From positions 238,126-273,125 of the forward strand of contig CAJNDS010002694.1 of assembly GCA_905221605.1 (NCBI GenBank): DNA of 35,000 nucleotides. Reading direction: 5' to 3'. The DNA is from Symbiodinium natans. Lineage: Eukaryota > Sar > Dinophyceae > Suessiales > Symbiodiniaceae. The number at the start of each line of letters is the position of its first letter. Position 1 is the stretch's first letter. The notes under the pieces were generated by a model, which was given only the letters and a program-made list of their open reading frames with translations, had not been told where the DNA came from and searched no databases. A program made the position numbers and the translations under genes. Shown here piece after piece: positions 16,910-25,805 of this stretch.

Positions 16910-17175
16910 TCAAAGGACTTTTACTGTCGGATGATGACTTCCGGGTGGGGTAGGGGCCCTTGGCAAAAAACCTAGTCCGGGAAGGCCATGCTCGAGTCCA
17001 TGTGCATTGTTCCCTTTGAGCATCTTGTGCTTTGCCTGCAAGCGTGCCGGTTCGGGGCTCGCAGGCTTCAGGAGTAACACAAGATACGGAGATGTGCCGA
17101 ATCTGTGTGTGATTCTGCTTGGGGCCGGCTCTTCTGCACCCTCTTCGGATAGGTGGTAGGTTCCTACCACAGCTC
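16910..17175 (-). CDS. Candidate exon in a non-repetitive island
   Basis: Two minus-strand frames are open here. The one ending at 16910 reads GAVVGTYHLSEEGAEEPAPS after a TCAG acceptor; the other is Arg/Thr/Cys-rich. The segment has balanced composition and no telomere-like units. Neither frame shows a known domain, so coding status is doubtful. Confidence 0.25.
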
Positions 17176-17204
17176 CTGACTTGAAATTCACACGCGCGCA
17201 GACT

Positions 17205-17440
17205 CACAGCAAAAGAGCGAGAGCGAGATAGAGAGAGAGAGAAGACACACTCACACACACACACAAAGAGAACTACAAAAAAAGAGATCGACAGAGAAAA
17301 AGAGAGAGAGAGAGAGAGAAAGAAAGAGAGACGGAGAAAGAGCAAGAGGAATATAGAAAAAATAGACAGAAAACCACAGACAAAGATAGAGCGAACAGAT
17401 TTCAGAAACCAAAACGAGAGCTAGACAGCGAAAGAGACCT
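17205..17440. repeat. GA-rich low-complexity tract
   Basis: Purine-rich sequence of AGAGAG, GAAAG and CACACA units. Minus-strand frames give only Phe/Ser/Leu repeats. Confidence 0.9.
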
Positions 17441-17674
17441 TTGGGGCTTAGGGTTCAAGTCGCATACCCTTAGGCTCAACATAGCCCGAAAAGCCTTCTA
17501 CAGCAAGCCCATTGGGGCCCAAAAGCTTTAAGACAAGAGTCCTTGGAGCCTCAGGGACTTAGTTGCCCAATACCCTGGCTTCAAAAAGTTTAAACTTTTC
17601 GTTTAGTAGAGGTTTAATATACCCAAAAAGTTTCAAGTTCACATATTGGGCTCCTCAGGGGATACGGCCAAAGC
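17441..17674. other. No gene seen
   Basis: Unique sequence between the purine-rich tract and a candidate exon. No convincing splice-bounded frame. Confidence 0.35.
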
Positions 17675-17757
17675 CTCGAGAATGCCGTACTTCCCACCAC
17701 GCTCTCAGCGTTGCGGCGGTTCTTGAGGGACAAGGTGTGAAAGGCCGACGAAAAGTT
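17675..17757 (-). CDS. Candidate exon, unknown protein
   Basis: The minus strand reads FSSAFHTLSLKNRRNAESVV then GSTAFSR before a possible GC donor (CGAG/GCTTTG). Composition is coding-like. A second frame (ELFVGLSHLVPQEPPQR) is also open, and no clear acceptor is seen, so boundaries and frame are uncertain. Confidence 0.3.
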
Positions 17758-17895
17758 CCAGGATTTCGGGTTTAGGGCTTAGGTTTAGGGTATTCCCTAC
17801 AGTTGTATGGATTCTACCTAATACTACTAATCTGTGGGGAAATAGAGTCCCAGGTACTGAGGGGCTTCGGGTTTTTAAGGTTTAGGGTTTAGCGT

Positions 17896-17954
17896 TTACA
17901 GCATGGCCTCTTCTTGATGGCCGCTTGCACTAGACATTGATGCGTTTTCCATGA
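17896..17954 (-). CDS. Candidate terminal exon
   Basis: A good acceptor (TTTGGTTTCCGCAG) precedes two bases and MENASMSSASGHQEEAML followed by TAA. It is 59 bp. Pyrimidine tract, composition and stop fit a short last exon. TTTAGGG units lie on both sides. Confidence 0.4.
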
Positions 17955-17983
17955 CTGCGGAAACCAAACGAGGGTTCCGTAGG

Positions 17984-18085
17984 GTTTTGGGTTTAGGGTT
18001 TAGGGTTTAGGGTTCAGGGTTCAGGGTTCAGGGTTTGGGGTTTAGGGTTTAGGGTTTAGGGTTTAGGGTTTAGGGTTTAGGGTAA
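17984..18085. repeat. TTTAGGG/TTCAGGG array
   Basis: Clean TTTAGGG units are interrupted by three TTCAGGG units. Confidence 0.92.
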
Positions 18086-18440
18086 ACTAAACGAACGAGG
18101 AACGTCAGCCTACAACCCAAAAGCCTGTACATGTTCAGCAGGCAGGGTCTATTCACCCTAAGCCCTACACCCTAAGACACCAAACCCTACACGGAGACCT
18201 CTTACGCCGAGTATCGGCTGACCTATATGAAGTAGGGTATCTATTTCTTGTACCCCCCAAAAGGACACCCGGTATATACACTCACCAACATTAGAAAGGA
18301 ACCTAATATACACTCACCAAAAACAGAAATAGAAACCCTGTTCCATATACCCTTGCAGAATAAACTCCAGGCAAAATATCTAAGGCTTCACGCATAATCC
18401 GTCGCAGCAATTCCTCTACTGATTGAAACTAAGCCCTCAA
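18086..18440. other. No gene seen
   Basis: Unique sequence. A short direct repeat TATACACTCACCAA occurs twice (about 18275 and 18310). No coding signal. Confidence 0.4.
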
Positions 18441-18830
18441 ATCAAACCGTAAACCTTGAACCCTGAACCCTAAATCCTAAACCCTAACCTAAACCCCGAA
18501 CCCCAAGCCCTAAATCCCAAACCCTAAAACCCAAGCCCTAAACTCCAAATACAACTAACCCCAAACCCCAAACCCCAAAAACCCCAAAAACCCTATAAAC
18601 CCTATAAACCCTATAAACCCTATAAACCCTATAAACCCTATAAACCCTATAAACCCTATAAACCCTATAAACCCTATAAACCCTGAACCCAAACCCAAAA
18701 CCTTGAACCCTAAGCCTAAACCCTAAACCCTAAACCCTAAACCCAAAAAACCCTGAACCCTGAACCCTAAACCCTAAACCCCAAACCCCAAACCCCAAAC
18801 CCCAAACCCCAAACCCCAAGCCATGCCTCC
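18441..18830. repeat. CCCTAAA and 9-mer CCCTATAAA arrays
   Basis: Drifted CCCTAAA units (18441-18590) lead into about ten perfect CCCTATAAA 9-mers (18591-18683), then CCCTAAA and CCCCAAA units to 18822. The 9-mer recurs in inverted orientation at 25806-26050. Confidence 0.92.
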
Positions 18831-18991
18831 CGAGGCCCCCGCTCTACCAGCCGCGGCTGCGCCGTGCCTGCCAGCGTCTGCGCTGCGCCTCAGAGGAGTT
18901 TCGGGCTTATAGGGTTTAGGGTTTAGGGTTTAGGGTTTAGGGTTTAGGGTTTAGGGTTTAGGGTTTAGGGTTTAGGGTTTAGGGTTTAGGG
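18831..18991. repeat. GC-rich island followed by TTTAGGG array
   Basis: 18831-18905 is GC-rich with open frames on both strands and no decisive splice site. 18911-18991 is about eleven TTTAGGG units. CCCCAAA units lie on the other side, so the island sits between inverted arms like the called exons. Confidence 0.85.
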
Positions 18992-19318
18992 TTTAGGGTC
19001 AGGCGAGTTCAGATTGCAGGACCTCAGGTTCCTGGAAGTTGTATTGCAATCGAAGGCTTTGTGCTTCTAGGATTCTCGACACCCCTAAGGGTAGTTACAT
19101 AGTCCCTTAGTATGAGCCCTTAAAGGGGCAACCTTTATTAGGGTTTAGGGTTTAACCCTTTATATACCCCATGCAAATTAAGGGCCCACACATCAGAACC
19201 CCTGGAAAGAATGAGGTACCCTATATGATCCCTTAAAGGGCCCTCACTCCCACCGCAGCTCGCTAAACTGGAGCTAGTCCAGGATAGGGTTTGTAGGGTT
19301 CAGTTTTGGGGTTCGCGC
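18992..19318. other. No gene seen
   Basis: Unique sequence with a single TTTAGGG doublet near 19140. No coding evidence. Confidence 0.35.
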
Positions 19319-19397
19319 CTCTCCAGATGTCGTCTACTGCGACCGAGAAGCCATCGCAAAGAAGTTCGCATTCGCAGAAGTTGAGCACGCGCCAACC
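19319..19397 (-). CDS. Candidate exon, unknown protein
   Basis: This 79-bp block has an ACAG acceptor and a GC donor (AGAG/GCGCGA). It reads GWRVLNFCECELLCDGFSVA then VDDIWR. Composition is strongly protein-like (Trp, Cys, hydrophobics). The start loosely resembles an LRR strand. The family is not identified. Confidence 0.45.
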
Positions 19398-19645
19398 CTG
19401 TCACACAGCTTGCTGCCCTAAACCCTAGACCCTAGACCCTAGACCCTAAACCCTAAACCCAATGAGCCCCACTCCCTGATGACTCCTGTCCTCTTGTGTA
19501 ACTGGTGCAGTGAAGTGGAGAGAGAGGGGCGACCCTTAACGACCTAACCAAGACTCCCTCCTTTTTATGTCTGTCCTCAATCCTAACCCTAAATCCTAGA
19601 CCCTAGATCCTAGACCCTAAACCCTAAACCTCTAAACCCTAAACC

Positions 19646-19753
19646 CTAAACCCCCTCCCCTCCTCGCTGCACGGTGGTCGGTCGGCGCTGCGCTTCAGGA
19701 AGAAACCTGCCCACCTTTGGGTCGGTTTCTACAGGGAGGCTCTGGGTGTCCAT
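19646..19753 (-). CDS. Candidate short exon with ATG
   Basis: A minus-strand frame starts ATG at 19753, reads MDTQSLPVETDPKVGRFLPE then AQRRPTTVQRG, and meets a stop inside CCCTAAA units. It could be a first exon with a donor before the array, or an internal exon using the CCCAG acceptor inside it. Evidence is composition only. Confidence 0.3.
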   Translation of the reverse strand: MDTQSLPVETDPKVGRFLPEAQRRPTTVQRGGEGV

Positions 19754-19756
19754 GGG

Positions 19757-19950
19757 GCTAGGGTTTAGTTTAGGGTTTAGGGTTTATGGTTTAGGGTTTA
19801 GGGTTTAGGGTTCAGGGTTCAGGGTTTAGGGTTTAGGGTTTAGTGTTTAGGGCCTAGGGCCTTAGGGTTTAGGGTTTAGGGTTTAGGGTTTAGGGTTTAG
19901 GGCTGAGGTTTTGAGGTTTAGGGCTGAGAGTTTCAGGTTGAGTGTTTAGG
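19757..19950. repeat. TTTAGGG array with variants
   Basis: TTTAGGG, TTCAGGG and GCCTAGGG units lie upstream (sense) of the candidate at 19646-19753. Confidence 0.9.
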
Positions 19951-20107
19951 GTTTGGGCACTTTAAACCTATAAAAGCCCGAATCGGCTTAGGGCCGAAGG
20001 CCAAGGACCTTGACGTATTAAACCACAACGGGGCTTCAAAAGCCCTCAGGCCTCAGTCCTCTTCTATCGCCGCAAGACTTTCGCCCTTTACCCTAAACCC
20101 TCCGCCC

Positions 20108-20576
20108 TTATACAGGTCTAGGGCCCTCAGGGGCTATGGTAAGGTACGAGGAGTCGTCAGCATACGTGAAGAGCTCATCACCAGAAGCATATGCCGGGGC
20201 AAAAGCCTTGAAGAGCCACTCAGGGGCCGCTCCTTTCGTCCAAGACCTCTGTCTAGTGACAACCTGCGGGTTGTCCCATGAATCTTCGCGCAGGAGAGCC
20301 ACGACATCCTCGTGCACCCAAGCTTTAGGCGCACCGTGCAGAATCCACGTCCTGCATCTTGGGCCCTCATCAACGTCATCCAGCCCCAAAATGCACAGAT
20401 TCTTGCCTCCTCCCTGGCGATAGATGAGAGGAGTTCCATGAGACTCAGCCTGCGACAAAAAGTATCGAAAGTAGTCCTCATGAGCCACATTTCGGTCTCG
20501 TCGCAACGACTTTGCCCACGTATTCACGCCCTGGAACGAGGCCAATGCAGAGGCTGCAGCTGGGGACATGGACTGG
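20108..20576 (-). CDS. Long exon, possible RNA-binding or retroelement ORF fragment
   Basis: This is the longest non-retrotransposon coding block (469 bp). It starts after a CTTAG acceptor (a Met is at 20569) and ends at TAA (20108) or at a GTATAAG donor (exon end 20114). The protein reads SFQGVNTWAKSLRRDRNVAH, then a central TWILHGAPKAWVHEDVVALL and VVTRQRSWTKGAAPEWLFKA. The central part suggests an alpha/beta RRM-like fold, of the kind found in LINE ORF1 proteins and in RNA-binding proteins. That is a weak, memory-based suggestion. The plus strand has shadow frames. Telomere-like units flank it on both sides. Confidence 0.6.
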
Positions 20577-20732
20577 CTAAGGTCATGCGGGGCTCGTAAA
20601 CACTACTCACCCTGCCTTGAGAACCCATAACCTAATTTTGCAAAGCGTTCCAGAAGGTGCTTTCAAGAAGATGCTGCTTTCAAGTCACAACCTACAAGAC
20701 ATAACCCAGGTGTTGCGATGTTAAAGTTCCCC

Positions 20733-20780
20733 CAAACCCTAAACCCTAAACCCTGAAGCCTAAACCCTAAACCCTAAACC
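20733..20780. repeat. CCCTAAA array
   Basis: A short array immediately downstream (sense) of the exon at 20781-20859. Confidence 0.9.
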
Positions 20781-20859
20781 CTAAAGATGCTTGCAGCCAA
20801 AGGGCTCGTCGTCGACCGGCTTCGGGGCTTTCTTCAAAGTCAGTGACTCGAGCTGGCGC
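20781..20859 (-). CDS. Candidate exon, unknown protein
   Basis: A CCCCAG acceptor precedes one base and RQLESLTLKKAPKPVDDEPF then GCKHL and TAG. A GC donor (TGCAA/GCATC) is an alternative to the stop. Charged, Pro-containing composition is clearly protein-like. The start QLESLTL could be an LRR strand. The exon lies between CCCTAAA and TTGAGGG/TTTAGGG arms. Confidence 0.5.
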
Positions 20860-20861
20860 CT

Positions 20862-20985
20862 GGGGTTGAGGGTTTAGGGCTAGGGTTTAGGGTTGAGGGT
20901 TGAGGGTTTAGGGTTTAGGGTTTGGGGTTTGGGGTTTGGGGTTTAGGGTTTAGGGTTTGCGGTTTAGGGTTTATTAGGGTTTTGG
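20862..20985. repeat. TTGAGGG/TTTAGGG/TTTGGGG array
   Basis: Mixed G-rich telomere-like units directly upstream (sense) of the exon at 20781-20859. Confidence 0.9.
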
Positions 20986-21285
20986 GGTCCTACGGTCGGC
21001 TGAATCATGAAGACTCTGTTCGGGGAGCATGGGCCTCCTTCACACTCCATCCCTTTCTAAGGATCCCTCAGGGAAGATAAGGGCCACATTAGGAGTGACC
21101 TGTAGGGGTACAACCTTAGGGGTACGAGTCTGAATCCCTTGACAGAAGCTCTGAAACCCTAGATCCCCCCAAAAGCCGAAGCTCTACCTGCAGGAATTTC
21201 AGAAACAGAAAAACCCTAAAACCCTGAAACCCTTTGGACGAGTGGCCCCTCCGAGAGCCAACCCCAAATCCAAAAAAAAACCTAA
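20986..21285. other. No gene seen
   Basis: Unique sequence with a few drifted CCCTAAA units. A short minus-strand frame near 21000-21050 is not supported by splice sites. Confidence 0.35.
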
Positions 21286-22515
21286 ACCCCTAACCCTAAA
21301 CCCTAAACCCTAAACCCTAAACCCTAAACCCTAAACCCTAAACCCTAAACCCTAAACCCTAAACCCAAACCCTAAACTAAACCCTAAACAGTAGGGTCCT
21401 AGCAGATGGGCGAGCGACGCCAGTGTGGGACCTGAGGAGCCCATGGTCCCAGAGTTTACAGGGTTCTTAAGGAGGGTTTGGGGTCTAGGGTTCAGGGGTT
21501 TAGGGTTTAGGGTTTAGGGGTTTAGGGTTTTAGGGTTTAGGGTTTAGGGTTTAGGGTTTAGGGTTTAGGGTTTAGGGTTTGGGGTTTAGGGTTTGGGGTT
21601 TGGGGTTTTGGGTTTAGGCTTCAGGGTTTAGGGTCCAACCCAAGGCCTCCCTAGTACTCCCCACTACCCCCTTTTGCTCCCCAAGCTTCTCTAAGCTCCC
21701 TTGATACCTACCCCCCATGAAACCCCTCCCTTAAGGACCCGATAGATGCTAAACCCTAAACCCTAAACCCTAAACCCTAAACCCTAAACCCTAAACCCTA
21801 AACCCTAAACCCTAAGGATTCGGAAGCCTTCGAGCTGCAAAACCCACCCAAATGCAGAAGACCTACACAAGGGCTCAGGGTTTAGGGTTTAGGGTTTAGG
21901 GTCTAGGGTTTAGGGTTTAGGGTTTAGGGTTTAGGGTTTAGGGTTTAGGGTTTAGGGTTCACGGGGTTGATGATTTTTTCGGTTGAAGTTTAGTTGTTTT
22001 GGTTTGGGGTTGCAATAGGGGTTTTGGGATTGGGGGAGTTTGCCAAGACCCTGAGCCCCAATGCGCTACACCCAAAAACGCCCTAAAACCTAAACCCTAA
22101 ACCCTAAACCCTAAAGCCTAAACCCTAAAGCCCAAACCCTAAACCCTAGAGCCTAAACCCTAAACCCTAAACCCTAAAGCCTAAAGCCTAAAGCCTAAAG
22201 CCTAAAGCCTAAACTCAAACCCTAAACCCTAAACCCTAAACACTAAAGCCTAAACCCTAAACTCTGAAGCCTAAAGCCTAAACCCTAAACTCTAAACCCT
22301 AAACCCTAAAGCCTAAAGCCTAAAGCCTAAAGCCTAAGGCCTAAAGCCTAAACCCTAAAGCCTAAAGCCTAAAGCCTAAACCCTAAGCCCTAAAGCCTAA
22401 ACCCTAAAGCCCAAATCCTAAAGCCTAAAGCCTAAACCCTAAAGCCTAAAGCCTAAAGCCTCAAGCCTAAACCCTAAACCCTAAAGCCCAAATCCTAAAG
22501 CCTAAAACCTACAGC
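21286..22515. repeat. Cluster of telomere-like arrays of both orientations
   Basis: CCCTAAA (21290-21390), TTTAGGG with TTTGGGG (21480-21630), CCCTAAA (21750-21815), TTTAGGG (21878-21960), then a 420-bp mixture of CCCTAAA and CCTAAAG 7-mers (22085-22510). The short unique spacers at 21391-21470, 21635-21745 and 21816-21875 contain no supported exon. Confidence 0.92.
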
Positions 22516-22520
22516 CCAGC

Positions 22521-22618
22521 CTGGTAAGAGGCCCCGCAGCTTCATCCAAACCACCCCGGGTCCCCCAACCATCGAGTTCCGCCGCGAAGGAGATGGTTAA
22601 GCTTCGAAGCCTCCCAGG
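22521..22618 (-). CDS. Candidate exon, LRR-like start
   Basis: A TAAG acceptor precedes PGRLRSLTISFAAELDGWGT then RGGLDEAAGPLTR. A GC donor (CCAG/GCTGGG) is possible. RLRSLTIS fits an LRR strand. The plus strand also has an open frame and a GTAAGA-like site, but minus-strand composition is better. Confidence 0.4.
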
Positions 22619-22619
22619 C

Positions 22620-22770
22620 TTAGGAAAAATGTAAATATAAAACGCAAATCCATAAACAAATAAACGAATAATTAAATAAATATATATATATATATAACTA
22701 TTTATGTACTTATCTATTTACTTATATATTTATTCATAGGGGGAGTTTTGGCGGTATTTAGGGTATCTAC
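22620..22770. other. AT-rich spacer
   Basis: AT-rich with a (TA)n microsatellite at about 22679-22696 and TTTATxTACTTAT repeats to 22735. No gene. Confidence 0.7.
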
Positions 22771-22884
22771 GGTATTGTTCGTTGACAGGGGTTCGGGCTT
22801 CTCTGGAGAACTGTCGACGCGTCCTTGCACGTCCATAAGGCCAAAAGATAGCGAGCCAAGATGCTTGCTCACAAAGCCGGCCAT
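22771..22884 (-). CDS. Candidate first coding exon
   Basis: A minus-strand ATG at 22884 (context AACATGG) opens 38 codons, MAGFVSKHLGSLSFGLMDVQ then GRVDSSPEKPEPLSTNNT. They end at a possible ACC/GTAGAT donor in phase 0. N-terminal hydrophobics are weak and no signal peptide is convincing. If real, this marks the start of a gene reading towards lower coordinates. A family C hairpin lies just upstream. Confidence 0.45.
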
Positions 22885-22902
22885 GTTTAGGGGTTAGATA
22901 TT

Positions 22903-23055
22903 ACTTGAAGGTTCATGGTACTTACGAACCAATTATAACTGTACTTAGAACCCTACTTAGAAGTGGGATAACCCCTATAAGGCCCTTTAGGGGTATTATA
23001 AGTAGGGTTATAAGTACAGTTATAATTGGTTAGTAAGCACCATGAACCTCCAAGT
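22903..23055. mobile_element. MITE-like hairpin, family C copy 1
   Basis: The ends ACTTGAAGGTTCATGGTACT and CACCATGAACCTCCAAGT are inverted repeats. The pairing continues inward (AACCAATTATAACTGTACTTA with TAAGTACAGTTATAATTGGTT), giving a long imperfect hairpin. Copy 2 is at 23657-23785. Confidence 0.8.
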
Positions 23056-23066
23056 AAGCTTATAGA

Positions 23067-23144
23067 TCATGATGGCAGGAACTGCGGCAAGGGCACTTCA
23101 TCCCGCTTGCAGTTGAAGGCTTCGGGGTTTGTAGCAGGGCTACC
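23067..23144 (-). CDS. Candidate terminal exon
   Basis: A CGCCAG acceptor precedes GSPATNPEAFNCKRDEVPLP then QFLPS and TGA (26 codons including stop). Composition is protein-like. Telomere-like CCCTAAA units lie on the upstream side and the family C hairpin just past the stop. No family recognised. Confidence 0.45.
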   Translation of the reverse strand, partial: GSPATNPEAFNCKRDEVPLPQFLPS

Positions 23145-23179
23145 CTGGCGAGCCAAAAGAACAACACAGAACCATCAAC

Positions 23180-23580
23180 ACCCTAAACCCTAAACCCTAA
23201 ACCCTAAACCCTAAACCCTAAACCCTAAACCCTAAACCCTCTTGTTTTGTGTGAGTATGATTAAATTATGGTTGATGATGATTAAAAATATACTCAAGGG
23301 ACCTCGACCGAGGGGTCGACACTCGAGTCTCTTCTTACACGTCACTCTTTCGACCCTAAGCGCGTAAGACCGAGCATGTGAAGGGCTGGGCTTGCTAGGG
23401 TTGAAGGCTTAGGGTTGTTAGGGCTGAGCGTTCAGGGTTTGGGGTGTGGGACTCTGGTGCCTGGGACAACGCCGCGGCAGCAGCGCCAGCACGTCCGCCT
23501 GCACGCAATAGCCCTAAACTCCCTAAACCCCAACCCTAAACCTTCCCTAAACCCTAAACCCCTTATCATATCCTAGACCC
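23180..23580. repeat. CCCTAAA array and mixed spacer
   Basis: A clean CCCTAAA array (23182-23239) is followed by unique sequence (23240-23390), degenerate TTGAGGG/TTTGGGG units and CCCTAAA-like units (23515-23565). A GC-rich segment (23455-23515) has a short minus-strand open frame (ADVLALLPRRCPR) without firm boundaries. Confidence 0.7.
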
Positions 23581-23656
23581 AAGAGTCACCTAAGGCTCCT
23601 TGGTCTGCTATCCCCCCTGTACTCAACACTATGAAGAGCGTTCTGTAAGGCACCAT

Positions 23657-23785
23657 ACTTGGAGGTTCATGATTCAGGCATAAGTAGTGCGATCGTGCTA
23701 GGAATACTATAGCCATGCCCATAATATACAACCTGCGTCAGGGTGCTTAAAAACCCTAGTTACAACCACCCACGAACCTCCAAGT
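23657..23785. mobile_element. MITE-like element, family C copy 2
   Basis: The ends ACTTGGAGGTTCATGATTCA and CACGAACCTCCAAGT match family C termini. The interior differs from copy 1. A weaker relative with GAAGGTTCATTGG and CCCATGAACCTGCCA lies at about 32615-32717. Confidence 0.65.
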
Positions 23786-23893
23786 GCAAAGCCCTACACC
23801 CTAAACCCTAAACCCCCATATATGCACACCCTAAGCTAAACTAATCCAAACCCTCGACGCCCCTGATAAAACAGGGCTCCTCCAGCAACTCAC

Positions 23894-23919
23894 CGTCGAG
23901 GCTCAGCTCCTTCGGGGCG
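23894..23919 (-). CDS. Possible micro-exon
   Basis: A 26-bp block before a strong GTGAGT donor (intron starts 23893) reads APKELSLD in the best frame. The acceptor (ACGAG) is weak and lacks a pyrimidine tract. The donor is the main evidence. Confidence 0.3.
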
Positions 23920-23933
23920 CTCGTCCGAGTAGG

Positions 23934-24090
23934 TTTTTTTTGGGGGGGGTTTAGGGTTTAGGGTTTTAGGGTTTTAGGGTTTTAGGGTTTTAGGGGGTTT
24001 TAGGGGGTTTTAGGGAATTTTAAGGTTTTAGGGTTTTAGGGTTTTAGGGTGTTAGGGTTTTAGGGTTTTAGGGTTTAGGGGTTTGGGGGT
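23934..24090. repeat. T-run/G-run and TTTTAGGG 8-mer array
   Basis: A T-run then G-run (23934-23949) leads into TTTTAGGG 8-mers with GGGGTTTT variants. Confidence 0.9.
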
Positions 24091-24170
24091 TTGGAGGCTG
24101 GGGCTTTAGGGTCCTCAACCTCCCCGAGTCCCAGGTATGAAGTCCAACCCGTGTGCGTTCTGCCAATGCC

Positions 24171-24250
24171 CTAAACCCTAAACCCTAAACCCTAAACCCT
24201 AAACCCTAAACCCTAAACCCTAAACCCTAAACCCTAAACCCTAAACCCTT
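24171..24250. repeat. CCCTAAA array
   Basis: Eleven near-perfect units abut the stop of the exon at 24258-24401. Confidence 0.93.
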
Positions 24251-24257
24251 AACCCCA

Positions 24258-24401
24258 TCACCGCAAGGTTGTGGCTTTGCTCCTCCAGTCCAGCCTGCTC
24301 ATCGACTCGGCGGGGCTGGCTTCTTCCATCTCAGTCTTGTAATGCAAGGCCTGTTGTGCCTGTTCATCGGCCCCATTTTGCCATTGGCCCAAGAAAAGTG
24401 A
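24258..24401 (-). CDS. Candidate terminal exon, unknown protein
   Basis: This 144-bp block (47 codons plus TGA) follows a GTCACCAG acceptor. It reads SLFLGQWQNGADEQAQQALH then YKTEMEEASPAESMSRLDWR and SKATTLR. The Gln/Glu/Ala-rich, probably helical composition is convincingly protein-like. It is unrecognised. CCCTAAA arrays lie on both sides. Confidence 0.5.
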   Translation of the reverse strand, partial: SLFLGQWQNGADEQAQQALHYKTEMEEASPAESMSRLDWRSKATTLR

Positions 24402-24575
24402 CTGGTGACCACAACACAACAGGACCCAACGACTACACAAGGGCTGTGGGTAGAACCACGTCTGGGAGAAAACCCCACAGCCTGCGGCTAAGCGGATGGG
24501 AGTTCGAGTTCTGGTGCCTTAAGCCCTGAACCCTAAACCCTAACCCTAAACCCTAAACCCTAAACCCTAAACCCT

Positions 24576-24620
24576 TCGAGCCCGGGTCCTCCAGACAGTC
24601 AAAGGTCACTTCGGCCTTGG
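24576..24620 (-). CDS. Candidate exon, unknown protein
   Basis: A strong acceptor (CGTCCTTCCGCTCTCAG) precedes two bases and KAEVTFDCLEDPGSK. The donor is uncertain (GA after CTGGAG, or GC). It sits between a CCCTAAA array and a TTTAGGG array. Acceptor quality and composition support an exon. Confidence 0.5.
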
Positions 24621-24645
24621 CTGAGAGCGGAAGGACGGGGGAGGG

Positions 24646-24790
24646 TATAGGGTTTAGGGTTTAGGGTTTAGGGTTTAGGGGTTTAGGGTTTAGGGTTTAG
24701 GGGTTTAGGGGTTTAGGGGTTTAGGGGTTTAGGGGTTTAGGGGTTTAGGGGTTTAGGGGTTTAGGGGTTTAGGGGTTTAGGGGTTTAGGC
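24646..24790. repeat. TTTAGGG then 8-mer GGGGTTTA array
   Basis: A few 7-mers change into about a dozen consecutive GGGGTTTA 8-mers. Confidence 0.93.
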
Positions 24791-25805
24791 TTTAAACGCC
24801 CCAAACTTACGGTCTAGGGTTTAGAGTTTAGGGTTGGGGAGACCTAAGGGCCCGAGACTCCAAATCAGAAGGTCTTTGGGCCCCCCCAACAAACAAAAAG
24901 TCATAGCTGTTGGGGTCCTCGGACCTTAGGGTAGTTTACCGGTTCTTTGTCGGGAGTTTGGGTTTAGGAGTGAAGGTTCCTAGTAGGGAAGTTGGACATT
25001 AGGCGCTGTCCCCCCCCCCCCTCGGGCCTTCCGTACCCCCCGTTCAGGCAGAAGTGCGGTATGTGCTACTTCGAAAGGCCTTATGAGTTGCATAAGCTAA
25101 AGTACATATCCTTGGCTTCGCATGCTTGAGGTTGCAATTCAACGTGTAGGGTGTTGGGTGTGCCAAAAGAGTGACACACGAGCAGTTTCACTGGCAACTA
25201 AGAAGGGTGCCCTTTCTGGGCTTGTCTTGACTTGTAAGGGAACCTAAACCCCCAACAAAAAGACAAAAGGGAATAAGGGAATACTCTGGGTGCTAGGCAA
25301 CTGGCGCTCATAGGTCCGTGCTTGACGCCGCAATACACCGCGCCATGCGCAAATCAGTTGGGAATCAGGACAAACTCGTTTTGGGTTTCAAGGGTTAGGG
25401 TTTAGGGATCTGATGAAATCATGGAAGGGATTCTTATGCAAAAGCACGCTGCAAGCATTCTCAGAAAGACCTAGGGAGAAAGAGCCCGAAGCTTAAGACC
25501 CCCGGAATCACCCAGCGGCCTGGAGCATGTAAGAGACATCAAGTCGGAAGCATCCGTCCAGCCTCGGTACGGCGCTAGCTTAGCAAGCCGGAGCCTGGTA
25601 TCTTTTGGAGGATGGGCTCATCAGCTTCCTCATGGGGGTTCGTTTAGGCATATCCAAACCCTGACAACCCTAAACCCTACACCCTAAACCCTGAAAACCC
25701 CAAACCCTAAACCGCGGCTCTGACAAGCCTGACATCGGCATGCGGGCTCCATGCGTGAGGGTGTTGATTCTAGGTTGGAGTTGTTTTTGTGGCACCCAGG
25801 GGTTG
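24791..25805. other. Mostly unique sequence; one MITE-like block
   Basis: No called gene. About 25183-25305 resembles a diverged family B element (AGAAGGGTGCCCTTTCTGGG, then GGGAACCTAAACCCCCAACA). At about 25520-25594 an AG acceptor precedes LRLAKLAPYRGWTDASDLMS on the minus strand. At about 25715-25790 RINTLTHGARMPMSGLSEPR is open. Both are weak exon candidates without clear donors. Confidence 0.4.

Noticed and set aside
16890-17345. 151-aa minus-strand ORF with Ser/Leu/Phe runs
   Set aside because: The N-terminal half translates the GA-rich tract. Only the non-repetitive part (16910-17175) is listed, at low confidence.
18831-18905. GC-rich island as exon
   Set aside because: Open frames exist on both strands and no acceptor/donor pair stands out, so no call was made despite its position between inverted telomere-like arms.
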